Of a stretch of DNA of 64,000 bases, positions 53,628-61,884 are shown one piece after another (the stretch's first letter is position 1; every line of letters starts with the position of its first letter). The stretch is from NCBI GenBank assembly GCA_944320885.1, contig CALUJE010000004.1:62001-126000 (forward strand), written 5' to 3'. The notes below the pieces were generated by a model. The model saw only the letters and a program-made list of their open reading frames with translations, ran no database searches and was not told where the DNA came from. The position numbers and the translations under genes were made by a program. This DNA comes from an uncultured Phocaeicola sp. Lineage in GTDB: Bacteria > Bacteroidota > Bacteroidia > Bacteroidales > Bacteroidaceae.

Positions 53628-53682
53628 GTGCTTTTTAGTGCGTATTTGCGTCAGATATTCGTCATAACTCTGATTTTATTTC

Positions 53683-53690
53683 TATATTTG
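53683..53690 (+). promoter_or_regulatory. -7 element for the sodium symporter
   Basis: TATATTTG matches TAnnTTTG, 40 bp before the ATG at 53731. Confidence 0.5.
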
Positions 53691-53730
53691 CACTGTTAGC
53701 GTAATTTTAATAACAGAATGAAATAAAAGT

Positions 53731-55095
53731 ATGGCGAATTCTAACAGAGCGAATTTTGAAAGCCGTATCGGAGTGATACTGGCATCGGCCGGTTCGGCAG
53801 TAGGATTGGGAAACATCTGGCGTTTCCCCTATGAGACAGGGCAGCATGGTGGAGCTGCGTTCATTTTGATTTATCTCTTTTGTATCATATTGTTGGGCAT
53901 GCCGGTCATGATATCGGAATTCCTTATCGGTCGCCGTTCGCGTGCCAATACTGCCGGAGCCTATCAGATTCTGGCACCGGGAACTCCCTGGCGCTGGGTG
54001 GGATTTCTGGGTGTACTTACCGGATTTCTCATTCTGAGCTACTATTCGGTAGTGGCCGGATGGACGCTTGAGTTTGTCATGGAGGCCGGAGTAAACGGCT
54101 TTGCAGGCAAGACGCCGGCTGACTTTGCGGCAGCCTTTGCCGAGTTCTCGAAAGATCCGTTCCGTCCGCTGATATGGCTGGCCTGTTTCCTGCTCATCAC
54201 TCACTTTGTGGTGGTGCGCGGTGTGAAGAAAGGTATTGAGAAGTCGGCCAAGATGATGATGCCCATGCTGTTTATTCTCGTGCTTGTGCTGGCCGGATGC
54301 TCCATTTCACTTCCCGGTGCTCAGGCCGGACTGAATTTCCTGTTGAAGCCCGACTTCTCAAAGGTGACTGCCGATGTGATACTGGGTGCTATGGGACAGG
54401 CCTTTTATTCATTGAGTCTGGGAATGGGATGCCTGTGTACGTATGCCTCTTATTTCAGTAAGGATACCAACCTGGCGCGTACGGCCTTCAATGTAGGAGC
54501 CATCGATACGCTGATTGCCGTTCTGGCCGGACTTATCATATTTCCGGCGGCCTTCTCGGTAGGCATACAGCCCGATACGGGTCCGGCATTGATATTCATT
54601 ACCTTGCCCAACGTATTCCAACAGGCTTTCCACAATCTGCCTGTTCTTTCGTATATCTTCTCGCTGATGTTTTATGTATTGCTGGCACTGGCTGCGCTGA
54701 CCTCAACCATTTCCATGCATGAGGTAGTGACTGCCTACCTGCACGAAGAGTTCCGTCTCACGCGTAAGAAGGCGGCAGCCTTTGTTACGGGCGGATGCTT
54801 TGTGCTGGGTGTATGCTGTTCGCTGTCGTTGGGTGTATGGAGCGGATTTACCGTCGGCGGATTGACACTGTTCGACCTCTTCGACTTTGTTACGGCAAAA
54901 ATCATGCTTCCGTTCGGGGGTATGCTGATATGTCTCTTTGTAGGCTGGTATCTTGACCGCAAGCTGGTTTATTCCGAAGTGTCAAACGACGGAAGTCTGA
55001 AAGTGAAATTCTTCAAGGCATATATTTTCCTGATACGTTATATCGCTCCGGTTGCCATTGCGCTGATATTCCTTAAGGAAATGGGTAATCTCTAA
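53731..55095 (+). CDS. Neurotransmitter:sodium symporter (SNF/NSS) family transporter
   Basis: A 454-residue integral membrane protein of the NSS family with about 11 membrane helices. The first helix carries the family motif ASAGSAVGLGNIWRFPYETGQHGG (residues 16-39), which forms the sodium and substrate sites; the second follows as LIYLFCIILLGMPVM. Bacterial members such as LeuT, TnaT and MhsT import amino acids with Na+. The substrate cannot be read, but an amino acid is likely. Transcribed singly, with a VanZ-like gene convergent downstream. Confidence 0.93.
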   Translation: MANSNRANFESRIGVILASAGSAVGLGNIWRFPYETGQHGGAAFILIYLFCIILLGMPVMISEFLIGRRSRANTAGAYQILAPGTPWRWVGFLGVLTGFLILSYYSVVAGWTLEFVMEAGVNGFAGKTPADFAAAFAEFSKDPFRPLIWLACFLLITHFVVVRGVKKGIEKSAKMMMPMLFILVLVLAGCSISLPGAQAGLNFLLKPDFSKVTADVILGAMGQAFYSLSLGMGCLCTYASYFSKDTNLARTAFNVGAIDTLIAVLAGLIIFPAAFSVGIQPDTGPALIFITLPNVFQQAFHNLPVLSYIFSLMFYVLLALAALTSTISMHEVVTAYLHEEFRLTRKKAAAFVTGGCFVLGVCCSLSLGVWSGFTVGGLTLFDLFDFVTAKIMLPFGGMLICLFVGWYLDRKLVYSEVSNDGSLKVKFFKAYIFLIRYIAPVAIALIFLKEMGNL

Positions 55096-55169
55096 ACTGA
55101 CAGGATGCATGGCAGGAGAACAGGCAGGGCAGATTTCCTGTTGCCGGTACTCCCGTCATGCCGGGCATG

Positions 55170-55556
55170 TCAGGCTTTCTTGAGAAACTGGTGCCGGTAC
55201 CAGGCGAATCCGAGTATGGCCGAGATGACTACTCCCAGACTGTTTGCTATGAAATCCATCCAGTCGCCCGAGCGGTAGGTGGTGCAGTATCCCTGCATGA
55301 GCTCTATGATTCCGCCCATTGCTATGGGCAGTACGATGGCTCCGATACACAACTTCTTGTAGCGGATGCGCGTATGGCTTCGCAGATATTCAATCCACAG
55401 GCTTGACGAGAGGACAAGATACATGGCTATATGAGTCCATTTGTCGATAAACGGAACTTCTTCCATCGGGGTTTCGGGAACCTTGAAGAATGACAGGAAC
55501 AGAATAATAGCTATCAGGAGCCATGAAACGGTGTAACGTAAGATGAGTTTTACCAT
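55170..55556 (-). CDS. VanZ-like membrane protein
   Basis: A 128-residue protein with four hydrophobic segments and the VanZ family pattern: VPFIDKWTHIAMYLVLSSSLW, then GGIIELMQGYCTTYRSGDWMDFIANSLGVV. The ATG at 55556 is preferred to the in-frame start at 55787, because the extra 77 residues run into the divergent gene and upstream promoter. A -7 element (CAAATGTA, 55585-55592; TACATTTG on the minus strand) fits this start. VanZ-like proteins are inner-membrane proteins of unclear function; resistance to glycopeptides should not be assumed. Confidence 0.82.
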   Translation of the reverse strand: MVKLILRYTVSWLLIAIILFLSFFKVPETPMEEVPFIDKWTHIAMYLVLSSSLWIEYLRSHTRIRYKKLCIGAIVLPIAMGGIIELMQGYCTTYRSGDWMDFIANSLGVVISAILGFAWYRHQFLKKA

Positions 55557-55619
55557 AGTTGATTTGTTTTTGTTTCCGATGCTGCAAATGTATAATAACT
55601 TTACAGACTTTGTACAGGT

Positions 55620-56579
55620 ATGTGGAAGGATTTTTTTTATTTCTCGCGAACCGAACGGAAGGGGATTGTGCTTCTCTGTGCCGTTCTTCTGCTGATGGGT
55701 GCACTCTATGGAGGTTACCGTTATGGCAGACAGCAGGCAGAGACCGAAGAAACACCTCCGGATTCTTCCCTTCAGGCTTTCATGCATCGGGTGGAAGAGG
55801 GTAATGCTCTCAGGAAACGTAAGGAAGCGTATTCTTCAGGTAGAGAAGAAAGACCGGCTCTGCGCCCGTTTCCTTTCGACCCCAATACGGCCGACTCTTC
55901 CATGCTGGCGCGTATGGGCCTTCCCGTGCGTGTGGTGCGTAATATCCTGAAATACCGCGCGGCTGGCGGATACTTCCGTAATCCCGAAGCACTGGCAAAG
56001 ATATACGGTCTCAGTGGAGAGACTTTTGCGGCCTTGCGCCCTTACATACGGATAGCCGATAACGGACAGTCAGAGACTGTAAGAGACAGAGACGTGCCGG
56101 CTCCCGGGAAACCATCGGAAGAGCGCAGACCACGCGCTGTGAAGTATCCCGAAGGAATCGTTATCGAACTGAACAAGGCCGATACGGCCGAACTGAAAAA
56201 GATTCCCGGAATCGGCAGCGTCTATGCCGCAAGGATTGTGGCATACCGCCGGAGTATCGGAGGCTTCTGTGATGTGAGCCAGTTAAAGGAAGTGGGCGGA
56301 CTTCCTGAAGGTATTGAGCGCTGGTTTCGTATCAGCATCCCTCCGCAAAGAAATCTGAAAATCAACCGGTGGGGTGTAGAGCGTCTGCGTGCGCATCCCT
56401 ATCTCAACTTTTATCAGGCAAGGGCCATTGTAGAACACAGGCATAAGTACGGTCCGCTGAAATCACTGTCACAACTGGAACTTTATGACGTATTTGCCCC
56501 GTCTGACATAAAGAAGCTGGAGCCGTATGTCGATTTCTCCACGTTCGGTTCAGAAGGCGGTCAGGCGCAAAAAAAATGA
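55620..56579 (+). CDS. Helix-hairpin-helix (ComEA-like) membrane-anchored protein
   Basis: A 319-residue protein with one N-terminal membrane helix (about 17-35) and a soluble region with three to four helix-hairpin-helix units: FDPNTADSSMLARMGLPVRVVRNILKYRAAGGYF, then ELNKADTAELKKIPGIGSVYAARIVAYRRSIGGF, then another near 255-300 (YLNFYQARAIVEHRHKYGPL). HhH units bind DNA non-specifically, as in ComEA of natural competence; this version is anchored and faces the periplasm. A role in DNA uptake is possible but unproven here. Confidence 0.87.
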   Translation: MWKDFFYFSRTERKGIVLLCAVLLLMGALYGGYRYGRQQAETEETPPDSSLQAFMHRVEEGNALRKRKEAYSSGREERPALRPFPFDPNTADSSMLARMGLPVRVVRNILKYRAAGGYFRNPEALAKIYGLSGETFAALRPYIRIADNGQSETVRDRDVPAPGKPSEERRPRAVKYPEGIVIELNKADTAELKKIPGIGSVYAARIVAYRRSIGGFCDVSQLKEVGGLPEGIERWFRISIPPQRNLKINRWGVERLRAHPYLNFYQARAIVEHRHKYGPLKSLSQLELYDVFAPSDIKKLEPYVDFSTFGSEGGQAQKK

Positions 56580-56686
56580 CAACTTCCGATTCAATCACGA
56601 ACAAGAAGTTGTCTGATGCTAGTTTAGTTTCCCAAGCTCTCTTATGAGAAATTTTAATTATATGAAGTTGTGTGTATGTGGTCTGC

Positions 56687-57064
56687 TTATATCATGCTTC
56701 CTCTTTCATCGATGCGAACAATCACTTCCGTATTGTCTTTCAGCGTGATGTGCACCTTGTAAACTTTCATGCCGTTGCTGCTGTCGGCGTATATCCTGCT
56801 TATGTGTCCGCCGGGATATCTGTCGGCCAGTGTGTATACTACAGCGTCGGGCAGTTCAGAAGCACTGATTACTATATCAGTTGCAGAAGAAGCTTCGGCC
56901 GGAAGTTGTGTTATCAGCAACCATTCTTGTATATTCATATGATATGTAGTGCTAGTGGTAAATGTATGGCACATATGCTTCATGAGTACGCTGTTCATGC
57001 TGCCTTGGGCCATGATGGTCAATGTCCCCCAAAAACATATTGCCGATAAAACTGCTCTTCTCAT
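56687..57064 (-). CDS. Small exported PepSY-like protein
   Basis: A 125-residue exported protein (signal MRRAVLSAICFWGTLTIMAQG). The C-terminal half, SELPDAVVYTLADRYPGGHISRIYADSSNGMKVYKVHITLKDNTEVIVRIDERG, resembles the PepSY-like domain of small Bacteroides proteins thought to modulate peptidases. Length and secretion fit that family. It is a single gene on the minus strand. Function unknown; the assignment is moderate. Confidence 0.68.
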   Translation of the reverse strand: MRRAVLSAICFWGTLTIMAQGSMNSVLMKHMCHTFTTSTTYHMNIQEWLLITQLPAEASSATDIVISASELPDAVVYTLADRYPGGHISRIYADSSNGMKVYKVHITLKDNTEVIVRIDERGSMI

Positions 57065-57273
57065 ACCTGAATCTTCTTTTGCGTTACTGACATTTGGATA
57101 TTTTAGTTGCTTATAAAAAACGAGAGGGCTGTGAAGACCCTGTTCCTCCTTTTCTGATAAAAGAAGTGCAATTTGCGTGCCATACGGTGAGATTGGCTGT
57201 AAGATATTGCATTATAGCGTATTATAATGAAACAGGATTGTAATGCCGTTTGTAGACAGGTGTGGAAAATGTA

Positions 57274-57306
57274 GAAAGCAGTGTGGAATATTTCCACACT
57301 GCTTTC
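57274..57306. terminator. Perfect 15-bp hairpin downstream of argF'
   Basis: GAAAGCAGTGTGGAA (57274-57288) and TTCCACACTGCTTTC (57292-57306) form a perfect stem with a 3-nt loop, 27 bp past the argF' stop on the minus strand. It is a strong candidate terminator for argF', although the following bases on that strand are only moderately T-rich. Confidence 0.8.
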
Positions 57307-57332
57307 ATTTTCTGCCTTATGGGCAGCTATGT

Positions 57333-58286
57333 TCAAAGTGATTCAAGTATGCGTTTCAGTACCACGGTAGCCGATATTTCACGGTTGGCCGCTTCGGGGA
57401 TGACGATAGACTGCGGACTCTCAATCACGTCGTCGGTAACAATCATGTTGCGGCGTACGGGCAGACAGTGCATGAAGTAGGCATTGTTGGTTACGGCCAT
57501 CTGGCGTTCGCCCACCGTCCAGCTGCGATCAGTGTTCAGAATCTTGCCGTAGTTGTCGCCGCTGTAGGCAGCCCAGTTCTTGGCATATACGAAGTCGGCT
57601 CCTTCGAAAGCCTTCATCTGGTCGTATTCCACACGTGCGTTGCCCACGAATTTCGGGTCGAGTTCGTATCCTTCAGGGTGAGTGATGACGAAGTCATAGT
57701 CCGTAGCATTCATCCATTCGGCAAACGAGTTGGGAACGGCCTGCGGCAGTGCGCGCGGATGGGGAGCCCATGTCATTACTACCTTGGGGCGTGCCGTCTT
57801 TTTGTATTCCTCAATGGTGATAAGGTCGGCAAAGCTCTGGAGCGGATGGCGTGTGGCAGCCTCCATGGAGAATACGGGGCGGCCGGAGTATTTGATAAAC
57901 TGGTTCAGGATAACCTCGTTATAGTCGTCGTCGCGGTTTTCGAAGCGTGCGAATGAGCGTACCCCAATCACGTCGCAGTAGCATCCCATTACCGGGATGG
58001 CTTCGAGCAGGTGTTCGGGCTTGTCGCCGTCCATGATTACCCCGCGTTCGGTTTCCAGCTTCCATGCGCCCTGGTTGATATCGAGCACCATGACGTTCAT
58101 GCCCAGATTGAGGGCCGCTTTCTGTGTGCTGAGGCGGGTGCGCAGACTGCTGTTGAAGAATATCATCATCAGCGTTTTGTTCTTGCCCAGTTCTACGTAC
58201 TTGAAGCGGTCTTTCTTAATCTCGAAGGCCTCTTTGAGAGCCTGTTCCAGATTGCCTAAATCGTGTACACAAGTGAAGTTTCTCAT
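57333..58286 (-). CDS. argF': N-succinylornithine carbamoyltransferase
   Basis: A 317-residue transcarbamylase that carbamoylates N-succinyl-L-ornithine with carbamoyl phosphate, giving N-succinylcitrulline. Carbamoyl-phosphate motifs are SSLRTR (46-51), HPLQSF (about 147) and HCLPVRR (about 273). Residue 90 is Pro (GDKPEHLL), the position that in the Bacteroides fragilis enzyme determines succinyl rather than acetyl preference; acetyl-specific enzymes have Glu there. That identifies the arginine route in this organism. It lies downstream of proB and proA on the same strand, separated from proA by a 183-bp repeat-rich gap. Confidence 0.93.
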   Translation of the reverse strand: MRNFTCVHDLGNLEQALKEAFEIKKDRFKYVELGKNKTLMMIFFNSSLRTRLSTQKAALNLGMNVMVLDINQGAWKLETERGVIMDGDKPEHLLEAIPVMGCYCDVIGVRSFARFENRDDDYNEVILNQFIKYSGRPVFSMEAATRHPLQSFADLITIEEYKKTARPKVVMTWAPHPRALPQAVPNSFAEWMNATDYDFVITHPEGYELDPKFVGNARVEYDQMKAFEGADFVYAKNWAAYSGDNYGKILNTDRSWTVGERQMAVTNNAYFMHCLPVRRNMIVTDDVIESPQSIVIPEAANREISATVVLKRILESL

Positions 58287-58321
58287 CTTTCTGATTGTAT
58301 TTAGTTGATAATATGTTCGGG

Positions 58322-58465
58322 GGATAAAGAATTAAAGGAGGTAAGGCAGGTAAAGAATTATCAGTCGGCAAGCCGACTTAGAAGGTAAAGCTCAAAATGA
58401 CTGTACAAGAAAAAGCTATTGAGCTTTACCTCCTTTGCCTTCTTTACCTCCTTTACTTCCTCTAC
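58322..58465 (-). promoter_or_regulatory. Structured proA-argF' intergenic leader
   Basis: On the sense (minus) strand the gap opens with 9-bp GTAAAGGAG-like repeats (four copies, about 58426-58461), then a hairpin with 13-bp perfect arms (AGGTAAAGCTCAA at 58383-58395 with TTGAGCTTTACCT at 58419-58431, 23-nt loop), and GTCGGCAAGCCGAC, a second small palindrome (58364-58377). A further GGTAAGG/GGTAAAG stretch (58337-58356) can pair with the first repeats. This could be an attenuator or mRNA-processing element for argF'; no trigger is evident. Confidence 0.6.
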
Positions 58466-58469
58466 TGAA

Positions 58470-59723
58470 TTATCCCGGTCTTGTCTGTCCGTTTCCCCTG
58501 ACTATCCATTTATAGGTAGTCATGGCTTCGAGCGCCATCGGCCCCCGTGCGTGCATTTTCTGTGTGCTGATGCCAATCTCGGCTCCCAGTCCGAACTGTG
58601 CTCCGTCGGTAAAGGCGGTCGATACGTTGGCATATACACAGGCAGCGTCCACTTCACGGATAAAGCGGTCTGCAGCCTCTTCGTCGTCGGTCACGATACA
58701 CTCACTGTGGCCTGAGCCGTAGCTGGCGATGTGTGTCAGTGCCTCGTCCATGCCGCTCACCGTGCGTACGGCCATCCTGTAGTCGAGAAACTCCGTGCCG
58801 AAGCTTTTTTCCGTAGCCGGAAGGAGCAGTCCGGACGGATAAATACCTTCAAGTGCATGGAGCGCTTCCTCGTCGGCATAGATGGTTACGTGGCTCTCGG
58901 CCAGCGGTAGGCACAGTGCAGGCAGGTCGGCCAGACGGCTGCGGTCAATGAGCAGACAGTCGAGTGCATTGCACACACTCACGCGACGCGTCTTGGCGTT
59001 GTTGATGATGGCCGCTCCCATGTCGGGATTGCCATCGGTATGAAAATAAGTGTGGCATACCCCCGCGCCCGTTTCGATGACGGGTACGGTGGCATGCTGC
59101 CGCACGTAGCTGATAAGACTGCTGCTTCCGCGCGGTATGAGCAAGTCAATGTAACTGTTGGCACAAAGAAGTTGTGCGGTGCTCTCACGGTCGGGTGGGA
59201 GCAGTTCCACGATGTGTGTGCATATCCCCATGCGCCGGAGCACCGAATGGATAAGGCGGACGATGGCCTCGTTCGACGAACGTGCGTCACTTCCTCCTTT
59301 CAGCACACAGGCATTGCCCGACTTGAGGCAGAGCGCAAACACGTCGAAGCTCACGTTGGGCCGTGCCTCGTATATTACGCCGATGACTCCGAAGGGTACG
59401 GTCACCCGTGAAATCTCCATCCCATTGGGACGGACACTGCGCTGGAGTGTCCGTCCAAGAGGAGAAGGGAGGGTGGCTACATGCCACATATCGGCAGCGA
59501 TGCCCCGCAAGCGTTCGGCCGTCAGTTTCAGACGGTCATACTTCGGGTCATCTTCCGGCATACGCCGAAGATCCTCGGCATTGGCGGCCAGCAGCGTTTC
59601 TGTCTGCTTTTCTATCTCGCCGGCCACCTGCGTAAGTATGTCATTTATCCGGCTGTCGGTCAGGTCATGCATCTTTCGTGATGCCTCCTTTACCTGTGCC
59701 AGTATGGGATATATGTCGGTCAT
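58470..59723 (-). CDS. proA: Gamma-glutamyl phosphate reductase
   Basis: A 417-residue NADPH-dependent aldehyde dehydrogenase-fold enzyme that reduces gamma-glutamyl phosphate to glutamate semialdehyde in proline synthesis. The ATG at 59723 gives [18 protein letters not shown]; earlier in-frame codons are leader. The catalytic cysteine lies in [13 protein letters not shown], and the nucleotide-binding region has [17 protein letters not shown]. It starts 31 bp after the proB stop in one operon, which continues to argF'. Confidence 0.95.
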   Translation of the reverse strand: MTDIYPILAQVKEASRKMHDLTDSRINDILTQVAGEIEKQTETLLAANAEDLRRMPEDDPKYDRLKLTAERLRGIAADMWHVATLPSPLGRTLQRSVRPNGMEISRVTVPFGVIGVIYEARPNVSFDVFALCLKSGNACVLKGGSDARSSNEAIVRLIHSVLRRMGICTHIVELLPPDRESTAQLLCANSYIDLLIPRGSSSLISYVRQHATVPVIETGAGVCHTYFHTDGNPDMGAAIINNAKTRRVSVCNALDCLLIDRSRLADLPALCLPLAESHVTIYADEEALHALEGIYPSGLLLPATEKSFGTEFLDYRMAVRTVSGMDEALTHIASYGSGHSECIVTDDEEAADRFIREVDAACVYANVSTAFTDGAQFGLGAEIGISTQKMHARGPMALEAMTTYKWIVRGNGQTRPG

Positions 59724-59754
59724 GTTGTTATTATATATATAAGGTATATATTGG

Positions 59755-60837
59755 TTATTCGATAAACAGAAAATCATAGTGGACAATGGGCTTTCGGTCC
59801 TTGCATCCGCACTCGTCGCGTGCCGTGCGTGCGTCGCAGCTTACCCGTCCAATCCCGATGTGAGTACCGTCGGCCCCTGTAATGCGCACGATGTCGTCCT
59901 TGTCGAACTCACCTTCGATGCGTGTGATGCCTACAGGCAGTATGCTGGCAATCTTTCCGTCGAGCAGTGTGCGGGTAGCCTCGCTGTCGAGGTGAATCTC
60001 ACCTTTGCAGAACCCGTCACTGTGAGCAATCCATTTCTTTACGCTCGATGCCGGAGTAGGTGAGGGAAGGAAATGTGTGCACGGAACTTCCTGTGGACAT
60101 TCGGTGAGCCGTATCAGTATGTCGTCACGCCGGCCGTTGGCTATCCATACGTCCACCCCTTCCGAGGCAACCTTGCGGGCAATGTGCGTCTTGGTGAGCA
60201 TGCCTCCGCGTCCGAATCCCGATTTCTCGGTGCTGACGTATTGGGAGAGCTCCGTGCGCGGTGCAATCTCTCGCAGCAGTTCCGAAGCGGGGTCGGAGGG
60301 AGGTCCGGTATATACCCCGTCGATGTTGCTCAGTATAATCAGCGCGTCGGCATCCATCATTGTAGCGATGAGGCCCGACAGTTCGTCGTTGTCGGTAAAC
60401 ATGAGTTCGGTAACAGAGATGGTATCGTTCTCGTTGACAACAGGCAATACCCCATTCTGAAGCATGGTCTGCATGCACGCCCGCTGGTTGAGGTAGTGGT
60501 TGCGCGTGGCAAAGCTCTCTTTGGTAGTGAGCACCTGTCCCACACAGATGCCATGTTCGCGAAACAGTTCATAATAGCGGTTGATGAGTTTGGCCTGTCC
60601 TACGGCCGAGAACAGCTGGCGTTGTGCCACACTGTCGAGCCTCCGGTCGGTCTGTACCTCACTCCGTCCGGCAGCGACAGCACCCGATGAGACGAGAATC
60701 ACCTCAATGCCCTTTTTACGGAGCGCGGCAATCTGGTCGGTAAGTGCCGACATACGTGTGATGTCGAGCGTGCCGTCGGTGCGGGTCAGCACGTTGCTTC
60801 CTATTTTTATCGTGATGCGTTTGTAGCCTGTTTCCAT
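59755..60837 (-). CDS. proB: Glutamate 5-kinase
   Basis: A 360-residue enzyme that phosphorylates glutamate to gamma-glutamyl phosphate. The amino-acid-kinase domain (1-255) starts [13 protein letters not shown] and carries [13 protein letters not shown] and NENDTISV; the C-terminal PUA domain (about 275-350) includes [18 protein letters not shown] and GIGRVSCDA. It is first in the proB-proA-argF' unit, coupling proline and arginine synthesis, both from glutamate. Feedback inhibition by proline is expected in the family. Confidence 0.95.
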   Translation of the reverse strand: METGYKRITIKIGSNVLTRTDGTLDITRMSALTDQIAALRKKGIEVILVSSGAVAAGRSEVQTDRRLDSVAQRQLFSAVGQAKLINRYYELFREHGICVGQVLTTKESFATRNHYLNQRACMQTMLQNGVLPVVNENDTISVTELMFTDNDELSGLIATMMDADALIILSNIDGVYTGPPSDPASELLREIAPRTELSQYVSTEKSGFGRGGMLTKTHIARKVASEGVDVWIANGRRDDILIRLTECPQEVPCTHFLPSPTPASSVKKWIAHSDGFCKGEIHLDSEATRTLLDGKIASILPVGITRIEGEFDKDDIVRITGADGTHIGIGRVSCDARTARDECGCKDRKPIVHYDFLFIE

Positions 60838-61060
60838 ACCGTCTGTTTATGATAGTGATTGTTATCCCCTGTTCTTTTCTCTCTGCGGGTTACGAAAGTG
60901 ATAATAAAATTCGATAAATGCAAGCGCTTTGTATATATGATGGATGTATATGCGGAAATTTGTCATTTATGTGTGAAAAATGAATATTATTCTGCTATTT
61001 TATGCAGAATGAGGCTTTATCCTCTGGTCCGTATTGTAGGGTTCAGGGTGTGGATTCACT
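60838..61060. other. Divergent intergenic region, proB side
   Basis: This is the proB-proximal part of the 498-bp gap to the second ECF sigma gene. It is AT-rich around 60900-61000 with no gene or RNA recognised. No clear TAnnTTTG box for proB was found. Confidence 0.5.
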
Positions 61061-61150
61061 TTCTGAAAAGCACGTGTGCTCTTTGCCGGAAGCACGTGTG
61101 CTTTCTGAACAAAGCACGTGTCCTTTTTGAAAAAGCACGTGTGCTTTCCG
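61061..61150. repeat. Palindromic tandem array, about 22-bp period (type A)
   Basis: Four GCACGTGTGCT-like palindromes have cores at about 61069, 61092, 61113 and 61135 (spacing 23, 21, 22), each with A-rich left and T-rich right flanks. It is the same family as 18628-18716 and lies directly before the 22-bp type B array at 61163. Confidence 0.85.
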
Positions 61151-61162
61151 GAGGTGTTTGTT

Positions 61163-61250
61163 GAGCCTTAACTCCCAGCGTGCTGAGCCTTGACTGCCAG
61201 CACGCTGGGGCTTGGTCGCCAGTGCGGTGAGCCTTGGTCGCCAGTAAGGT
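61163..61250. repeat. Four-unit 22-bp tandem array (type B, reverse orientation)
   Basis: Units start at 61163, 61185, 61207 and 61229, each beginning with GAGCCTT or GGGCTT and containing CCAG; they are reverse complements of the units at 9889-9976. Types A and B therefore lie side by side here. The array ends 49 bp before the -7 box of the second sigma gene. Confidence 0.85.
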
Positions 61251-61298
61251 AGGTGAAATAAAAAAACTGAGTCAACTTTCATTTTTCACAAAAATATG

Positions 61299-61306
61299 TA
61301 CCTTTG
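61299..61306 (+). promoter_or_regulatory. -7 element for the second ECF sigma gene
   Basis: TACCTTTG matches TAnnTTTG, 29 bp before the ATG at 61336; the -33 region (ACTTTCA) is imperfect. Confidence 0.55.
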
Positions 61307-61335
61307 TCACCAATCAATCTTAAAATATCGAACTA

Positions 61336-61854
61336 ATGTCGGCACACACAGTCTGGGAGAAAGAATTTGAGGAGTTGTTCAAGAAGAATTACTCCAAGCT
61401 CTTTTATTATGCGTTGGACTGGGTGGAAGATTCCGAAGTAGCAAAAGATATTGTCAGCGAACTGTTTGGTGATACCTGGAGGCGTTATGAGCGCTTGCGC
61501 AATGAGCGGATTGAAGCCTACCTTTACAGGTCGGTGCATAATCTGTGCATTAACTATCTGCGTGACAAACAGGTAGAGATGAAATACCAACAGGAAGTGA
61601 TTGAAAAACGTGAAAACGTGATAGGTGGGGATGTGGATACCCATGAAGAGCAGTTGCAGGTTATAGATGAGGTGATGGACAGTCTTGGTCCGCAGACCCG
61701 TATGATTTTTGAACAATGCCATTTTGAAGGCCGTAAATATCAGGAAGTGGCAGAAATGCTGAACATAAGCGTAAGTGCCGTGCACAAGCATATGAACAAG
61801 GCCTTTACCATGTTTCGGAAAGCTTTTGAGTTAAAAAATAAGAATAAGGGGTAA
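61336..61854 (+). CDS. ECF-type RNA polymerase sigma factor (second locus)
   Basis: A 172-residue ECF sigma factor. Region 2 spans about 10-75 (FEELFKKNYSKLFYYALDWVEDSEVAKDIVSELFGDTWRRYE) and region 4 about 115-165 (LGPQTRMIFEQCHFEGRKYQEVAEMLNISVSAVHKHMNKAFTMFR). A FecR-type anti-sigma follows 30 bp downstream and a SusC with an STN domain after that, so it is the regulator of a second trans-envelope-controlled uptake locus. It is not closely similar to the sigma at 37310. Confidence 0.93.
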   Translation: MSAHTVWEKEFEELFKKNYSKLFYYALDWVEDSEVAKDIVSELFGDTWRRYERLRNERIEAYLYRSVHNLCINYLRDKQVEMKYQQEVIEKRENVIGGDVDTHEEQLQVIDEVMDSLGPQTRMIFEQCHFEGRKYQEVAEMLNISVSAVHKHMNKAFTMFRKAFELKNKNKG

Positions 61855-61884
61855 CCATTTCAATACATAAGGTGTTATATAGGT

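Noticed and set aside
55170..55556. Vancomycin resistance function for the VanZ-like gene
   Set aside because: No vanA/vanH/vanX or related genes are nearby; VanZ-like proteins are widespread without such a role.
61043..61282. A 79-codon minus-strand frame over both arrays
   Set aside because: It consists of translated type A and B repeats and has no independent coding evidence.
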